This document shows, piece by piece, positions 33,011 to 42,453 of a stretch of 52,250 nt of DNA. The notes below the pieces were generated by a model, which saw only the letters and a list, made by a program, of their open reading frames with translations, was not told where the DNA came from and ran no database searches. Location: positions 1 through 52,250 of the forward strand of contig NZ_JADLJS010000040.1 in NCBI RefSeq assembly GCF_015680405.1. The letters are read 5' to 3'. The position numbers and the translations under genes are program-made. Source of the stretch: Pseudomonas pudica. GTDB lineage: Bacteria; Pseudomonadota; Gammaproteobacteria; Pseudomonadales; Pseudomonadaceae. Each line of letters opens with the position of its first letter. Position 1 is the stretch's first letter.

Positions 33011-34287
33011 ACGAACAGCATTTCTTCCGCTTCTTGCGCGAACGCATCGGCCTGGACGTGGAGTCGGTGGGCGCGCCCATGGTCGAGCGTGCGCTGCGCC
33101 AGCGCTGCGTGGCCGTGAACGCTGCGGACCTGGATGATTACTGGCTGCACCTGCAACAGTCGATGGATGAGCAACAGGCACTGATCGAAGCGGTCATCGT
33201 CCCGGAAACCTGGTTCTTCCGTTACCCAGAGTCCTTCACGGCCTTGGCCAGCCTGGCGCACAAGCGCCTGATCGAGCTGGCCGGGGTGCGCCCGCTGCGT
33301 TTGCTCAGCCTGCCTTGTTCGACCGGCGAGGAGCCCTATTCGCTGGCCATGGCCTTGCTCGATGCCGGTATCGCGCCGGGGGCGTTCATGATCGACGGCA
33401 TGGACATCAGCCCCAGTTCCGTGGCCAAGGCCGGGCAGGGCGTGTACGGCCGCAATGCCTTCCGTGGCAGCGACCTGGGCTTTCGCGAGCGTTACTTCGA
33501 TGCTTTGGAGGAAGGCCACCTCCTGCATGAACGGGTGCGCGAGCAAGTCAGCCTGCAGGTGGGCAATGTGCTCGACCCGGCGCTGGCCAGCCGCGATGGC
33601 CTTTACGATTTCGTGTTCTGCCGCAACCTGCTGATCTATTTCGACGTGCCGACCCAACAACGGGTGTTCGAAGTGCTCAAGCGCTTGTTGCACCCGCAGG
33701 GTGTGCTGTTCATCGGTCCGGCCGAAGGTAGCTTGCTGGCGCGATTGGGCATGCGCCCGCTGGGGATTGCCCAATCGTTCGCCTACGTGCGCCAACAGGA
33801 GGGCGGCGCCGCGCTGGCTACAACCCCGGTCCAGCCCTTGCGGCGCACGCCGTCCGCACTGGCCAAGCCAGGCTATCCGCTACCGAGCCCAGCGTCGTCG
33901 CGCCCATTGCGGGTGCTGCCTGTGGCTGCCAAGCCAGCGCCAGCGCCAGCGCGCGAGCACAAGCGCGAGGCGGCAAGCGAGTTGCTGGCCAGCATTGCCC
34001 GGCTTGCCAATGCCGGTGCCAGCGACCAGGCCCGTGGCGAATGCCAGCGCTACCTGGACCAGTTCGCGCCTTCGGCACAGGTTTACTACTGGCTGGGGCT
34101 GCTCAGCGATACCGAAGGCGATGCCCAGCAGGCACTGACCCACTATCGCAAAGCCCTGTACCTGGAGCCGCAGCACCCCGAGGCGCTGGTACACCTGGCG
34201 GCGTTGTTGGCGGCCCAGGGTGACTTGGCCGGCGCTCGGCGCCTTCAGGAGCGCGCCGCGCGGGTTGGCCGGGAGTCTGAACGATGA
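33007..34287 (+). CDS. wspC: CheR-type methyltransferase WspC with TPR tail
   Basis: SAM-dependent glutamate methyltransferase that methylates WspA and raises signalling. The 426 residues comprise the CheR N-terminal helical domain, the catalytic domain with LSLPCSTGEEPYSLAMAL (SAM loop) and FVFCRNLLIYFD, then an Ala/Pro-rich linker (about 280-320) and C-terminal TPR repeats (YYWLGLLSDTEGDAQQALTH, YRKALYLEPQHPEALVHLAA). The TPR tail is usual for WspC. ATGA overlaps join it to wspB and wspD. Confidence 0.94.
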   Translation: MNEQHFFRFLRERIGLDVESVGAPMVERALRQRCVAVNAADLDDYWLHLQQSMDEQQALIEAVIVPETWFFRYPESFTALASLAHKRLIELAGVRPLRLLSLPCSTGEEPYSLAMALLDAGIAPGAFMIDGMDISPSSVAKAGQGVYGRNAFRGSDLGFRERYFDALEEGHLLHERVREQVSLQVGNVLDPALASRDGLYDFVFCRNLLIYFDVPTQQRVFEVLKRLLHPQGVLFIGPAEGSLLARLGMRPLGIAQSFAYVRQQEGGAALATTPVQPLRRTPSALAKPGYPLPSPASSRPLRVLPVAAKPAPAPAREHKREAASELLASIARLANAGASDQARGECQRYLDQFAPSAQVYYWLGLLSDTEGDAQQALTHYRKALYLEPQHPEALVHLAALLAAQGDLAGARRLQERAARVGRESER

Positions 34288-34946
34288 AGGAATCCGCGAT
34301 GCAGTTGCTCGCCGAGGATGACGCGCACATCGACGATTGCTGGAACCGCATTGGCGTACACGGCGACAAGCAGTGCCCACTGCTGGAACGTCACGTTCAC
34401 TGCCGCAACTGCGAGGTATATGCCGCAGCGGCCACACGCCTGCTCGACCGCTACGCGCTGATGCAGGACCATCAGGCTGCCGTGGTGTCTCCAGTCGAGG
34501 AAAGCACCGGCCGCTCCATGCTGCTGTTCCGCCTGGGCGAAGAGTGGCTGGCGCTGGCCACCGCCTGCCTGGCCGAAATTGCCCCGCTACAGGCGGTGCA
34601 TTCGCTACCGCACCAGCGCTCGCGGGTATTGCAGGGGGTGGCAAACGTGCGCGGTGCGCTGGTGCCGTGCCTGTCACTGGCCGACCTGCTGGGTGTACAG
34701 GCCCGCGCTGCCGAGCAACGTGGCGGCCGGGCGGTGCCACGCATGCTGATCCTGGCTGCGGAGGGTGGCCCGGTAGTGATGGCGGTCGAGGAAATCGATG
34801 GCATTCACCGGCTCGACCCGAAGCTTCTGGGCAGCGGCCAGGATGCCTCCCGCTTCACCGCAGCGGTGCTGCAATGGCGTGGCCGCAGCGTGCGGGTGCT
34901 GGACGATCAACACTTACTGTCTGCCGTGCAGCGGAGCCTGTCATGA
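34284..34946 (+). CDS. wspD: CheW-like coupling protein WspD
   Basis: Second CheW-fold adaptor, 220 residues, longer than WspB. A Cys/His-bearing N-terminal extension (DDCWNRIGVHGDKQCPLLER, then HVHCRNCEVYAAAATRLLDR) precedes the CheW domain (MLLFRLGEEWLALATACLAE, LQGVANVRGALVPCLSLADL). The N-terminal C/H residues might bind a metal (inference). It overlaps wspC and wspE by 4 nt each. Confidence 0.93.
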   Translation: MKESAMQLLAEDDAHIDDCWNRIGVHGDKQCPLLERHVHCRNCEVYAAAATRLLDRYALMQDHQAAVVSPVEESTGRSMLLFRLGEEWLALATACLAEIAPLQAVHSLPHQRSRVLQGVANVRGALVPCLSLADLLGVQARAAEQRGGRAVPRMLILAAEGGPVVMAVEEIDGIHRLDPKLLGSGQDASRFTAAVLQWRGRSVRVLDDQHLLSAVQRSLS

Positions 34947-37240
34947 CCCCAGAGCAAATGCGCGACGCATCGTTGCTCGAACTGTTCAGCCTGGAGGCCG
35001 AGGCGCAGACCCAGGTGCTCAGCGCCGGCCTGATGGCGCTGGAGCGTAATCCCACGCAGGCCGACCAGCTCGAGGCTTGCATGCGTGCGGCCCACTCGCT
35101 GAAGGGCGCGGCGCGGATCGTCGGGGTGGACGCTGGCGTCAGCGTCGCCCATGTCATGGAGGACTGCCTGGTGGCCGCCCAGGAGGGTCGCCTGCGGCTG
35201 AGCGCCGAGCATATCGACGCCCTGCTGCAGGGCACTGACCTGTTGATGCGCATCGCCACGCCTGGCGATGCCGGTGCGCAGGCGACTCTGCCGGTGTTCC
35301 TTGCGCAAATGGCCAACCTGCTCGACCCGGGGGCGGCAGCCGTGCCCCCCGCGCCGCCAGCCGTGCCAGCGCAGCCGGAAGCGCCGGGGCAAACCGCACA
35401 AGACGAACCTGTGCCGCTGCCTGTCGAACCCTTGGAGCCTGAGCCCGAGCCGGCCCCACGTCGCAAGGCCGGCAAGCGCACCGGCGAAGGGACGGAGCGG
35501 GTGCTGCGAGTGACCGCCGACCGCCTCAACAGCCTGCTCGACCTTTCCAGCAAGTCGCTGGTGGAAACCCAGCGGCTCAAGCCTTACCTGGCGACCTTGC
35601 AGCGTCTCAAGCGCATGCATGGCCAGGGCATGCAGGCGCTTGACGGCCTTCGCATGCAGCTGGAGGACAGTGGCCAGAGCAGCGAGGTGCTCGAAGCCCT
35701 GGCACAGACCCAGCGCCTGCTGGCGGAAACCCAGCAGATCCTGCAGCAGCAAGCTGGCGACCTGGACGAGTTCGGCTGGCAGGCCAGCCAGCGCGCACAA
35801 CTGCTGTACGACACCGCGCTGGCCTGCCGGATGCGGCCGTTTGCCGATGTGCTGACCGGCCAGAGCCGCATGGTGCGCGACCTTGGCCGTTCGCTGGGCA
35901 AGCCGGTGCGGCTGCTGGTAGAGGGGGACAAGACCCAGGTCGACCGTGACGTGCTGGAAAAGCTCGAAGCACCGCTGACCCACCTGTTGCGTAACGCGGT
36001 CGATCACGGCATCGAGCTGCCCGAACGGCGGCTGCTGGCGGGCAAGGCGGAGGAGGGGGTGATCCGCCTGCGGGCCTCGCACCAGGCCGGTATGCTCAGC
36101 CTGGAATTGATCGACGACGGTGCCGGCATCGACCTCGAGCGCCTGCGCAGCAGCATTGTCGAGCGTGCCCTGTCGCCCGCCGACACGGTGGCGCGGATGA
36201 GCGAGGAAGAGTTGCTGACGTTTCTGTTCCTGCCCGGTTTCAGCCTGCGCGACAAGGTCACCGAAGTGTCCGGTCGCGGCGTGGGCCTGGATGCGGTGCA
36301 GCACATGATCCGTGAGCTGCGCGGTTCGATCGAACTGACCCAGTTGGCCGGGCAGGGTTGCCGTTTCCACCTGCAGGTGCCATTGACCCTGTCGGTGGTG
36401 CGCAGCCTGGTGGTCGAGGTGGGCGGCGAGGCCTATGCATTCCCGCTCGCTCATATCGAACGCACGCTCGAAGTGAGCGCCGAAGAGATCGTGCAGATCG
36501 AAGGCCGCCAGCACTTCTGGCACGAAGGCCGGCACATCGGCCTGGTCGCGGCCAGCCAACTGCTCAACCGCCCGGCCGGGCAAACGCAGGGGAACAGCCT
36601 GCGGGTGGTGGTGATTCGCGAGCGCGAGCAACTGTACGGCGTGGCCGTGGAGCGCCTGGTGGGCGAGCGGGTGCTGGTGGTGATGCCGCTCGACCCACGG
36701 CTGGGCAAGGTGCAGGACATTTCTTCCGGTGCCTTGCTCGACGATGGTTCGGTGGTGCTGATCATCGATGTCGAGGACCTGCTGCGTTCGGTGGAGAAAC
36801 TGCTCAGCACCGGCAGCCTGGAACGCATCGAACGTGGCAGCAGCGGAGCCCGTGGCGTGGCGCGCCAGCGTATCCTGGTGGTCGACGATTCGCTTACCGT
36901 GCGTGAACTGCAGCGCAAGCTGCTCGGCAACCGCGGCTACGACGTGGCCGTGGCGGTGGATGGCATGGACGGCTGGAACGCTTTGCGTGGCGAGGACTTC
37001 GACCTGCTTATCACCGACATCGACATGCCGCGCATGGACGGTATCGAACTGGTCACCCTGGTGCGCCGCGACCAGCGCCTGCAGTCGCTGCCGGTGATGG
37101 TGGTGTCCTACAAGGACCGTGAGGAAGACCGACGGCGTGGCCTGGATGCCGGCGCCGACTACTATTTGGCAAAGGCCAGTTTCCATGACGACGCGTTGCT
37201 GGATGCTGTGGTTGAGCTGATCGGAGGTGCTCAGGGATGA
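34943..37240 (+). CDS. wspE: Hybrid CheA-type sensor kinase WspE
   Basis: A 765-residue CheA homologue with a fused receiver that phosphorylates WspR and WspF. In order: Hpt domain with phospho-acceptor H51 (AAHSLKGAARI), Pro-rich linker (about 130-180), dimerisation region, HATPase with THLLRNAVDHGIELPERR, DDGAGIDLERLR and GRGVGLDAVQ, the CheW-like domain, and a C-terminal receiver (641-765) with DD, phosphosite near D692 (LLITDIDMPRMDG) and K in YYLAK. The start at 34943 overlaps the wspD stop (ATGA); longer in-frame extensions run through wspD and are not real. Confidence 0.95.
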   Translation: MTPEQMRDASLLELFSLEAEAQTQVLSAGLMALERNPTQADQLEACMRAAHSLKGAARIVGVDAGVSVAHVMEDCLVAAQEGRLRLSAEHIDALLQGTDLLMRIATPGDAGAQATLPVFLAQMANLLDPGAAAVPPAPPAVPAQPEAPGQTAQDEPVPLPVEPLEPEPEPAPRRKAGKRTGEGTERVLRVTADRLNSLLDLSSKSLVETQRLKPYLATLQRLKRMHGQGMQALDGLRMQLEDSGQSSEVLEALAQTQRLLAETQQILQQQAGDLDEFGWQASQRAQLLYDTALACRMRPFADVLTGQSRMVRDLGRSLGKPVRLLVEGDKTQVDRDVLEKLEAPLTHLLRNAVDHGIELPERRLLAGKAEEGVIRLRASHQAGMLSLELIDDGAGIDLERLRSSIVERALSPADTVARMSEEELLTFLFLPGFSLRDKVTEVSGRGVGLDAVQHMIRELRGSIELTQLAGQGCRFHLQVPLTLSVVRSLVVEVGGEAYAFPLAHIERTLEVSAEEIVQIEGRQHFWHEGRHIGLVAASQLLNRPAGQTQGNSLRVVVIREREQLYGVAVERLVGERVLVVMPLDPRLGKVQDISSGALLDDGSVVLIIDVEDLLRSVEKLLSTGSLERIERGSSGARGVARQRILVVDDSLTVRELQRKLLGNRGYDVAVAVDGMDGWNALRGEDFDLLITDIDMPRMDGIELVTLVRRDQRLQSLPVMVVSYKDREEDRRRGLDAGADYYLAKASFHDDALLDAVVELIGGAQG

Positions 37241-38250
37241 AGATCGCCATCGTCAACGACATGCCCATGGCCGTCGAGGCGCTGCGCCGGGCAGTCGCCT
37301 TGGAGCCGGCGCACCAGGTGGTGTGGGTGGCCAGCAATGGTGCCGAGGCGGTGCAGCGCTGCACCGAGCAGCAGCCAGACCTGATTCTCATGGACCTGAT
37401 CATGCCGGTCATGGATGGTGTCGAGGCCACCCGGCGGATCATGGCCGAAACCCCATGCGCCATCGTAATCGTCACGGTCGACCGCAAGCAGAACGTGCAC
37501 CGAGTGTTCGAGGCCATGGGCTACGGCGCCCTCGACGTGGTAGACACCCCGGCGCTGGGCGCGGGCGACCCCCGTGAAGCGGCGGCGCCACTGCTGCGCA
37601 AGATCCTCAATATCGGTTGGCTGATCGGCCAGCAGCGGGCGCCCGCCGCTCGCCCGGTGGCCACGCCGCTGCGCGAGGCTTCCCAGCGCCGTGGCCTGGT
37701 GGCGATCGGCTCTTCGGCGGGTGGCCCGGCGGCGCTGGAAGTTTTGCTTCAGGGCCTGCCGGCGGCGTTTCCGGCGGCCATCGTGCTGGTCCAGCATGTG
37801 GACCAGGTGTTTGCCGCAGGAATGGCCGAATGGCTCAGCAGCGCCGCCGGGCTGCCGGTGCGTCTGGCCCGTGAAGGCGAGCCGCCGCAGCCGGGGCAGG
37901 TGTTGCTGGCCGGCACCAATCACCACATTCGCCTGCTACAGAACGGCCAACTGGCCTACACTGCCGAACCTGTCAATGAAATTTACCGACCCTCGATCGA
38001 TGTCTTCTTCGAGAGTGTGGCGCGCTATTGGGCCGGCGATGCGGTGGGCGTGTTGCTTACCGGCATGGGCCGCGATGGTGCTCAGGGCCTGAAGCTGATG
38101 CGCCAGCAAGGCTTCCTGACCATTGCCCAGGACCAGGCCAGCAGTGCGGTGTACGGGATGCCCAAGGCTGCCGCGGCTATCGATGCCGCGGTAGAAATCC
38201 GCCCGCTGGAACGCATAGCCGGGCGCTTGATGGAATTTTTCGCAAAATGA
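37237..38250 (+). CDS. wspF: CheB-type methylesterase WspF
   Basis: Demethylates WspA and so damps the pathway; loss-of-function mutants give the wrinkly-spreader phenotype. The 337 residues have an N-terminal receiver (phosphosite D53 in LILMDLIMPVMDG) and a C-terminal esterase with S160 (AIGSSAGGPAAL), H187 (VLVQHVDQ) and the aspartate in LLTGMGRDGAQGL. The frame is intact, so this strain should retain negative feedback. 4-nt overlap with wspE. Confidence 0.95.
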   Translation: MKIAIVNDMPMAVEALRRAVALEPAHQVVWVASNGAEAVQRCTEQQPDLILMDLIMPVMDGVEATRRIMAETPCAIVIVTVDRKQNVHRVFEAMGYGALDVVDTPALGAGDPREAAAPLLRKILNIGWLIGQQRAPAARPVATPLREASQRRGLVAIGSSAGGPAALEVLLQGLPAAFPAAIVLVQHVDQVFAAGMAEWLSSAAGLPVRLAREGEPPQPGQVLLAGTNHHIRLLQNGQLAYTAEPVNEIYRPSIDVFFESVARYWAGDAVGVLLTGMGRDGAQGLKLMRQQGFLTIAQDQASSAVYGMPKAAAAIDAAVEIRPLERIAGRLMEFFAK

Positions 38251-38301
38251 CGAAGTGTATTGAATCACGCCGCCAGGCCGGTAGTGATCGGGTGAACAGG
38301 T

Positions 38302-39306
38302 ATGAATGATTTACCGATCGAAGGTTTCACGACCCCCAACGAGAACTCGGCGATGGTGCTGCTGGTCGACGACCAGGCCATGATCGGCGAGGCGGTGCGG
38401 CGTGGCCTGGCCAACGAAGAGAACATCGACTTCCACTTCTGCGCCGACCCGCACCAGGCGGTGGCCCAGGCTGTGCGCATCAAGCCTACGGTTATCCTGC
38501 AGGACCTCATCATGCCTGGCCTGGACGGGCTGACCCTGGTGCGTGAATACCGCAACAATCCGGCGACCCAGGACATCCCGATCATCGTCCTGTCGACCAA
38601 GGAAGACCCGTTGGTCAAGAGTGCAGCCTTTGCTGCCGGGGCCAACGATTACCTGGTCAAGTTGCCGGATACCATCGAGCTGGTGGCGCGCATCCGCTAT
38701 CACTCGCGCTCCTACCTCACCCTGCTGCAGCGCGACGAGGCCTACCGTGCCTTGCGCGTAAGCCAGCAGCAACTGCTCGATACCAACCTGATGCTGCAGC
38801 GGCTGATGAACTCCGATGGACTGACCGGGTTGTCCAATCGCCGCCACTTCGACGAGTACCTGGAACTGGAATGGCGCCGGGCCATGCGTGAGCAGCAGCA
38901 GTTGTCGCTGCTGATGATCGACGTCGACTACTTCAAGGCCTACAACGACAGTTTTGGCCACCTGGCCGGTGACGAGGCCCTGCGCCAGGTGGCCGAGGCA
39001 ATCCGCGGCTCGTGCTCGCGGCCGACCGACCTGCCGGCGCGCTATGGCGGCGAGGAATTCGTCCTGGTATTGCCCAACACCTCGCCGGGTGGGGCACGCC
39101 TGATGGCCGAGAAGCTGCGCCAGACCGTGCTCGGCCTCGGCATCCCGCACACCGCGCCGGTCCCCGACTCGTATCTGACAGTCAGCATTGGTCTGGCCAC
39201 CCAGACTCCGTCCATCGGCAGCCATAGCCGGCAGCTGATCTCGGCTGCCGACAAAGGCCTGTACCAGGCCAAGAATGGCGGACGCAACCAGGTTGGTATC
39301 GCCTGA
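38302..39306 (+). CDS. wspR: Diguanylate cyclase response regulator WspR
   Basis: Output of the Wsp pathway: phosphorylation and clustering switch on c-di-GMP synthesis and hence biofilm formation. The 334 residues show a receiver with D68 (ILQDLIMPGLDG), a helical stalk (about 140-170), and a GGDEF domain with active site GGEEF (249-253) and the product-inhibition site RPTD (240-243), so it is both active and feedback-inhibited. It follows wspF after 51 nt; last gene of the cluster. Confidence 0.96.
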   Translation: MNDLPIEGFTTPNENSAMVLLVDDQAMIGEAVRRGLANEENIDFHFCADPHQAVAQAVRIKPTVILQDLIMPGLDGLTLVREYRNNPATQDIPIIVLSTKEDPLVKSAAFAAGANDYLVKLPDTIELVARIRYHSRSYLTLLQRDEAYRALRVSQQQLLDTNLMLQRLMNSDGLTGLSNRRHFDEYLELEWRRAMREQQQLSLLMIDVDYFKAYNDSFGHLAGDEALRQVAEAIRGSCSRPTDLPARYGGEEFVLVLPNTSPGGARLMAEKLRQTVLGLGIPHTAPVPDSYLTVSIGLATQTPSIGSHSRQLISAADKGLYQAKNGGRNQVGIA

Positions 39307-39307
39307 C

Positions 39308-39380
39308 AGGGCCTCATCGCCGGCAAGCCAGCTCCCACAGGTGCAGCGCATGCCTGAGACCTGCGCTGTACCTGTGGGAT
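39308..39380. repeat. REP unit plus partial second arm
   Basis: CAGGGCCTCATCGCCGGCAAGCC...CCCACAGG followed by a partial inverse (GCTGTACCTGTGGGA). It lies after wspR and probably marks the end of the wsp transcript. Confidence 0.75.
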
Positions 39381-39461
39381 AGTCCGGGGCAGGCGTTCAC
39401 CTCATTCTGCCGACACCACTTCTACCGCCCGGCGGGTCTGCCGCCCTGCAGCGGACTCGGT

Positions 39462-39467
39462 TATACT
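39462..39467 (+). promoter_or_regulatory. Candidate -10 box for prfB
   Basis: TATACT preceded by GT, about 40 nt before the prfB ATG. A weak CTGCCG lies near the -35 position. Confidence 0.45.
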
Positions 39468-39507
39468 CGCAGGCTTTTCACCGAATTCGCACGAGAGCTG
39501 CCCGCCC

Positions 39508-40603
39508 ATGGAAATCCAACCGATCCTGAACACCATCAAGGACCTCACCGAGCGTTCCCAGTCCATTCGGGGGTATCTTTGACTACGATCACAAGCATGA
39601 CCGCCTGATCGAAGTCAACCGCGAACTGGAAGACCCTAACGTCTGGAACAAGCCCGAGTACGCCCAGGCCCTGGGCCGCGAGCGTGCCATGCTGGCACAG
39701 GTCGTCGAGACCCTGGACAAGCTGTCCGGCGGCCTGGCGGACTGCCAGGACCTGCTTGACATGGCCGTCGAGGAGAATGACGAAGGCGCCGTCGGCGACG
39801 TCGTGACCGAACTGGAAGGCCTGGAAGAAAAACTGGCCCAGCTCGAGTTCCGTCGCATGTTCAGCGGCGAGATGGACATGAACAACGCCTACCTGGACAT
39901 CCAGGCCGGCTCCGGTGGTACCGAGGCGCAGGACTGGGCCAACATCCTGCTGCGCATGTACCTGCGCTGGGCCGACAAGCGTGGTTTCGATGCCACCATC
40001 ATCGAGCTTTCCGAAGGTGAAGTCGCCGGCATCAAGGGCGCTACCGTGCATATCAAGGGCGAGTACGCCTTCGGTTGGCTGCGCACCGAGATCGGCGTGC
40101 ACCGCCTGGTGCGCAAGAGCCCGTTCGACTCCGGTGCCCGTCGCCACACCTCGTTCTCGGCGGTGTTCGTGTCGCCCGAGATCGACGACAAGGTCGAGAT
40201 CGAGATCAACCCGGCCGACCTGCGTATCGACACCTACCGTTCCTCCGGTGCCGGTGGTCAGCACGTGAACACCACCGACTCGGCGGTGCGTATTACCCAC
40301 GTACCGACCAACACCGTGGTGGCCTGCCAGAACGAACGCTCCCAGCACGCCAACAAGGACACCGCCATGAAAATGCTGCGGGCCAAGTTGTACGAGCTGG
40401 AAATGCAGAAGCGCAACGCCGCCTCGCAGGCGCTGGAAGACAGCAAGTCGGACATCGGCTGGGGCCACCAGATCCGCTCCTATGTGCTGGATGACTCGCG
40501 TATCAAGGACCTGCGTACCGGTGTCGAGCGCAGCGACTGCCAGAAGGTGCTGGACGGCGACCTCGACCAGTACCTGGAAGCGAGCCTCAAGCAGGGGCTG
40601 TAA
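39508..40603 (+). CDS. prfB: Peptide chain release factor 2, programmed +1 frameshift
   Basis: RF2 terminates at UGA and UAA. The gene is read as 39508-39579 joined to 39581-40603, giving 364 residues. The first 24 codons end CGG GGG TAT CTT TGA (TGA at 39580-39582); ribosomes slip +1 at CTT-T and continue GAC TAC. The GGGGG acts as the internal Shine-Dalgarno-like stimulator. The body has the tripeptide anticodon SPF (KSPFDSGARRH) and the catalytic GGQ (SSGAGGQHVNTTDSAVRI). This is classical autoregulation by RF2 level, not a mutation. lysS follows after 92 nt. Confidence 0.96.
39571..39583 (+). promoter_or_regulatory. RF2 frameshift site
   Basis: GGGTATCTTTGAC, the conserved slippery CTT plus in-frame TGA, preceded by the rest of the GGGGG stimulator. 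Same architecture as in E. coli prfB. Confidence 0.93.
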
Positions 40604-40695
40604 ACCGCATACAACCGCCGCGGTATCTGGCCTGGGCCGGTATCGCGTGCCCTGCCCGAAAGGGGCACCGAACACCTGATGGAAAGAATGACGAA

Positions 40696-42198
40696 ATGAG
40701 CGACCTCAAGACCGAAGCGCAAGACCTGCAACAGGAAGAAAACGCCCTGATCGCCCTGCGCAAGGAAAAGCTTGCCGCCGAGCGCGCCAAGGGCAATGCC
40801 TTCCCCAATGACTTCCGTCGCGACAGCTACTGCAACGACCTGCAGAAGCAGTATGCGGACAAGACCAAGGAAGAACTGGAAGCTGCAGCGATTCCGGTCA
40901 AGGTTGCCGGCCGCATCATGCTCAACCGCGGCTCGTTCATGGTCATTCAGGACATGACCGGCCGTATCCAGGTCTACGTCAACCGCAAGACCCTGTCGGA
41001 AGAGACCCTGGCCGCGGTCAAGACCTGGGACCTGGGCGACATCATCAGCGCCGAAGGCACTCTGGCCCGTTCCGGCAAGGGCGACCTGTACGTCGAAATG
41101 ACCAATGTGCGCTTGTTGACCAAGTCGCTGCGCCCGCTGCCCGACAAGCACCACGGCCTGACCGACACCGAGCAGCGCTACCGCCAGCGTTACGTCGACC
41201 TGATGGTCAATGAAGAAACCCGCCACACCTTCCGCGTGCGTTCGCAGGTGATCTCGCACATCCGCAAGTTCCTCATCGAGCGCGACTTCCTCGAAGTCGA
41301 GACGCCGATGCTGCAAACCATCCCGGGTGGTGCCGCGGCCAAGCCGTTCGAAACCCACCACAACGCCCTGGACATGGCCATGTTCCTGCGTATTGCGCCG
41401 GAGCTGTACCTCAAGCGCCTGGTAGTTGGTGGCTTCGAGAAGGTGTTCGAGATCAACCGCAACTTCCGTAACGAAGGCGTTTCGACTCGTCACAACCCTG
41501 AATTCACCATGCTCGAGTTCTACCAGGCCTACGCCGACTACCGCGACAACATGGACCTCACCGAGGAACTGTTCCGCGAGCTGGCGCAGCTGGTACTGGG
41601 CACTACCGATGTGCCGTACGGCGACAAGGTGTTCCACTTCGGCGAGCCGTTCGCCCGCCTGTCGGTATTCGACTCGATCCTCAAGTACAACCCGGAGCTG
41701 ACCGCTGCCGACCTGCAGGACGTCGACCGCGCCCGCGACATCGCCAAAAAGGCCGGGGCCAAGGTGCTGGGCCACGAAGGCCTGGGCAAGCTGCAGGTGA
41801 TGATTTTCGAAGAGCTGGTCGAGCACAAGCTGGAGCAACCGCATTTCATCACCGAGTACCCGTTCGAAGTGTCGCCGCTGGCCCGTCGCAACGACGACAA
41901 CCCGGCTGTTACCGACCGTTTCGAGCTGTTCATCGGTGGCCGCGAGATTGCCAACGCCTACTCCGAGCTCAACGATGCCGAAGACCAGGCCGAGCGCTTC
42001 CTTGCCCAGGTGGCCGAGAAGGATGCCGGTGACGACGAAGCCATGCACTACGACGCCGACTTCGTCCGCGCCCTGGAGTACGGCATGCCACCGACTGCTG
42101 GTGAAGGCATCGGCATCGACCGCCTGGTGATGCTGCTGACCAACTCGCCGTCGATCCGCGACGTGATCCTGTTCCCGCACATGCGTCCGCAGGCCTGA
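40696..42198 (+). CDS. lysS: Lysyl-tRNA synthetase (class II)
   Basis: Charges tRNA-Lys. The 500 residues have an N-terminal OB-fold anticodon domain (AGRIMLNRGSFMVIQDMTGR), motif 1 around FLIERDFLEVETPMLQ, motif 2 FEINRNFRNEGVSTRHNPEF and motif 3 GEGIGIDRLVML near the end. Length is normal. It follows prfB, as in many gammaproteobacteria, and probably shares its promoter. An intrinsic terminator follows after 12 nt. Confidence 0.97.
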   Translation: MSDLKTEAQDLQQEENALIALRKEKLAAERAKGNAFPNDFRRDSYCNDLQKQYADKTKEELEAAAIPVKVAGRIMLNRGSFMVIQDMTGRIQVYVNRKTLSEETLAAVKTWDLGDIISAEGTLARSGKGDLYVEMTNVRLLTKSLRPLPDKHHGLTDTEQRYRQRYVDLMVNEETRHTFRVRSQVISHIRKFLIERDFLEVETPMLQTIPGGAAAKPFETHHNALDMAMFLRIAPELYLKRLVVGGFEKVFEINRNFRNEGVSTRHNPEFTMLEFYQAYADYRDNMDLTEELFRELAQLVLGTTDVPYGDKVFHFGEPFARLSVFDSILKYNPELTAADLQDVDRARDIAKKAGAKVLGHEGLGKLQVMIFEELVEHKLEQPHFITEYPFEVSPLARRNDDNPAVTDRFELFIGGREIANAYSELNDAEDQAERFLAQVAEKDAGDDEAMHYDADFVRALEYGMPPTAGEGIGIDRLVMLLTNSPSIRDVILFPHMRPQA

Positions 42199-42210
42199 GT
42201 GAATTGAACG

Positions 42211-42235
42211 AGCCGCCTTTCGAGGCGGCTTTTTC
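42211..42235 (+). terminator. Intrinsic terminator after lysS
   Basis: AGCCGCC/GGCGGCT stem with a TTTCGA loop, then TTTTC. Ends the prfB-lysS transcript. Confidence 0.92.
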
Positions 42236-42252
42236 TTGCCTGAAGCTTTATG

Positions 42253-42428
42253 TTGTCAGTACCGGCCTCTTCGCGGGCACGCCCGCTCCCACAGGGACCC
42301 CACAGGTCCTTGCAGGTGTGGTTTCCCTCGGGAGCTGTTTTGCCAGCCATCATAGGCCTGCACAGGTCCTGAATGTGGTGAGGTCCCTGTGGGAGCGGGC
42401 GTGCCCGCGAAGAGGCCGGCACTGACAA
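42253..42428. repeat. 47-bp inverted REP pair
   Basis: Left arm 42253-42299 and right arm 42382-42428 are inverse copies with one mismatch over 47 bp, both containing the CGCGGGC-GCCCGC REP core. The 82-nt interior has two CACAGGTCCT copies. Located between the lysS terminator and the tetR-type gene. Confidence 0.9.
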
Positions 42429-42453
42429 AACACTGTCCATGAGGTACCCCCCC

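Noticed and set aside
34337..34942. Apparent N-terminal extension of WspE
   Set aside because: It is the wrong frame of wspD; the ATGA overlap at 34943 fixes the start.
34907..37186. A 759-codon minus-strand frame across wspE
   Set aside because: Shadow; the opposite strand encodes a full CheA-type kinase with all motifs.
39508..39582. prfB as a pseudogene because of the in-frame TGA
   Set aside because: CTT TGA C with the GGGGG stimulator is the conserved RF2 programmed frameshift.
40480..42180. A 566-codon minus-strand frame across lysS
   Set aside because: Antisense shadow of lysS and the prfB end.
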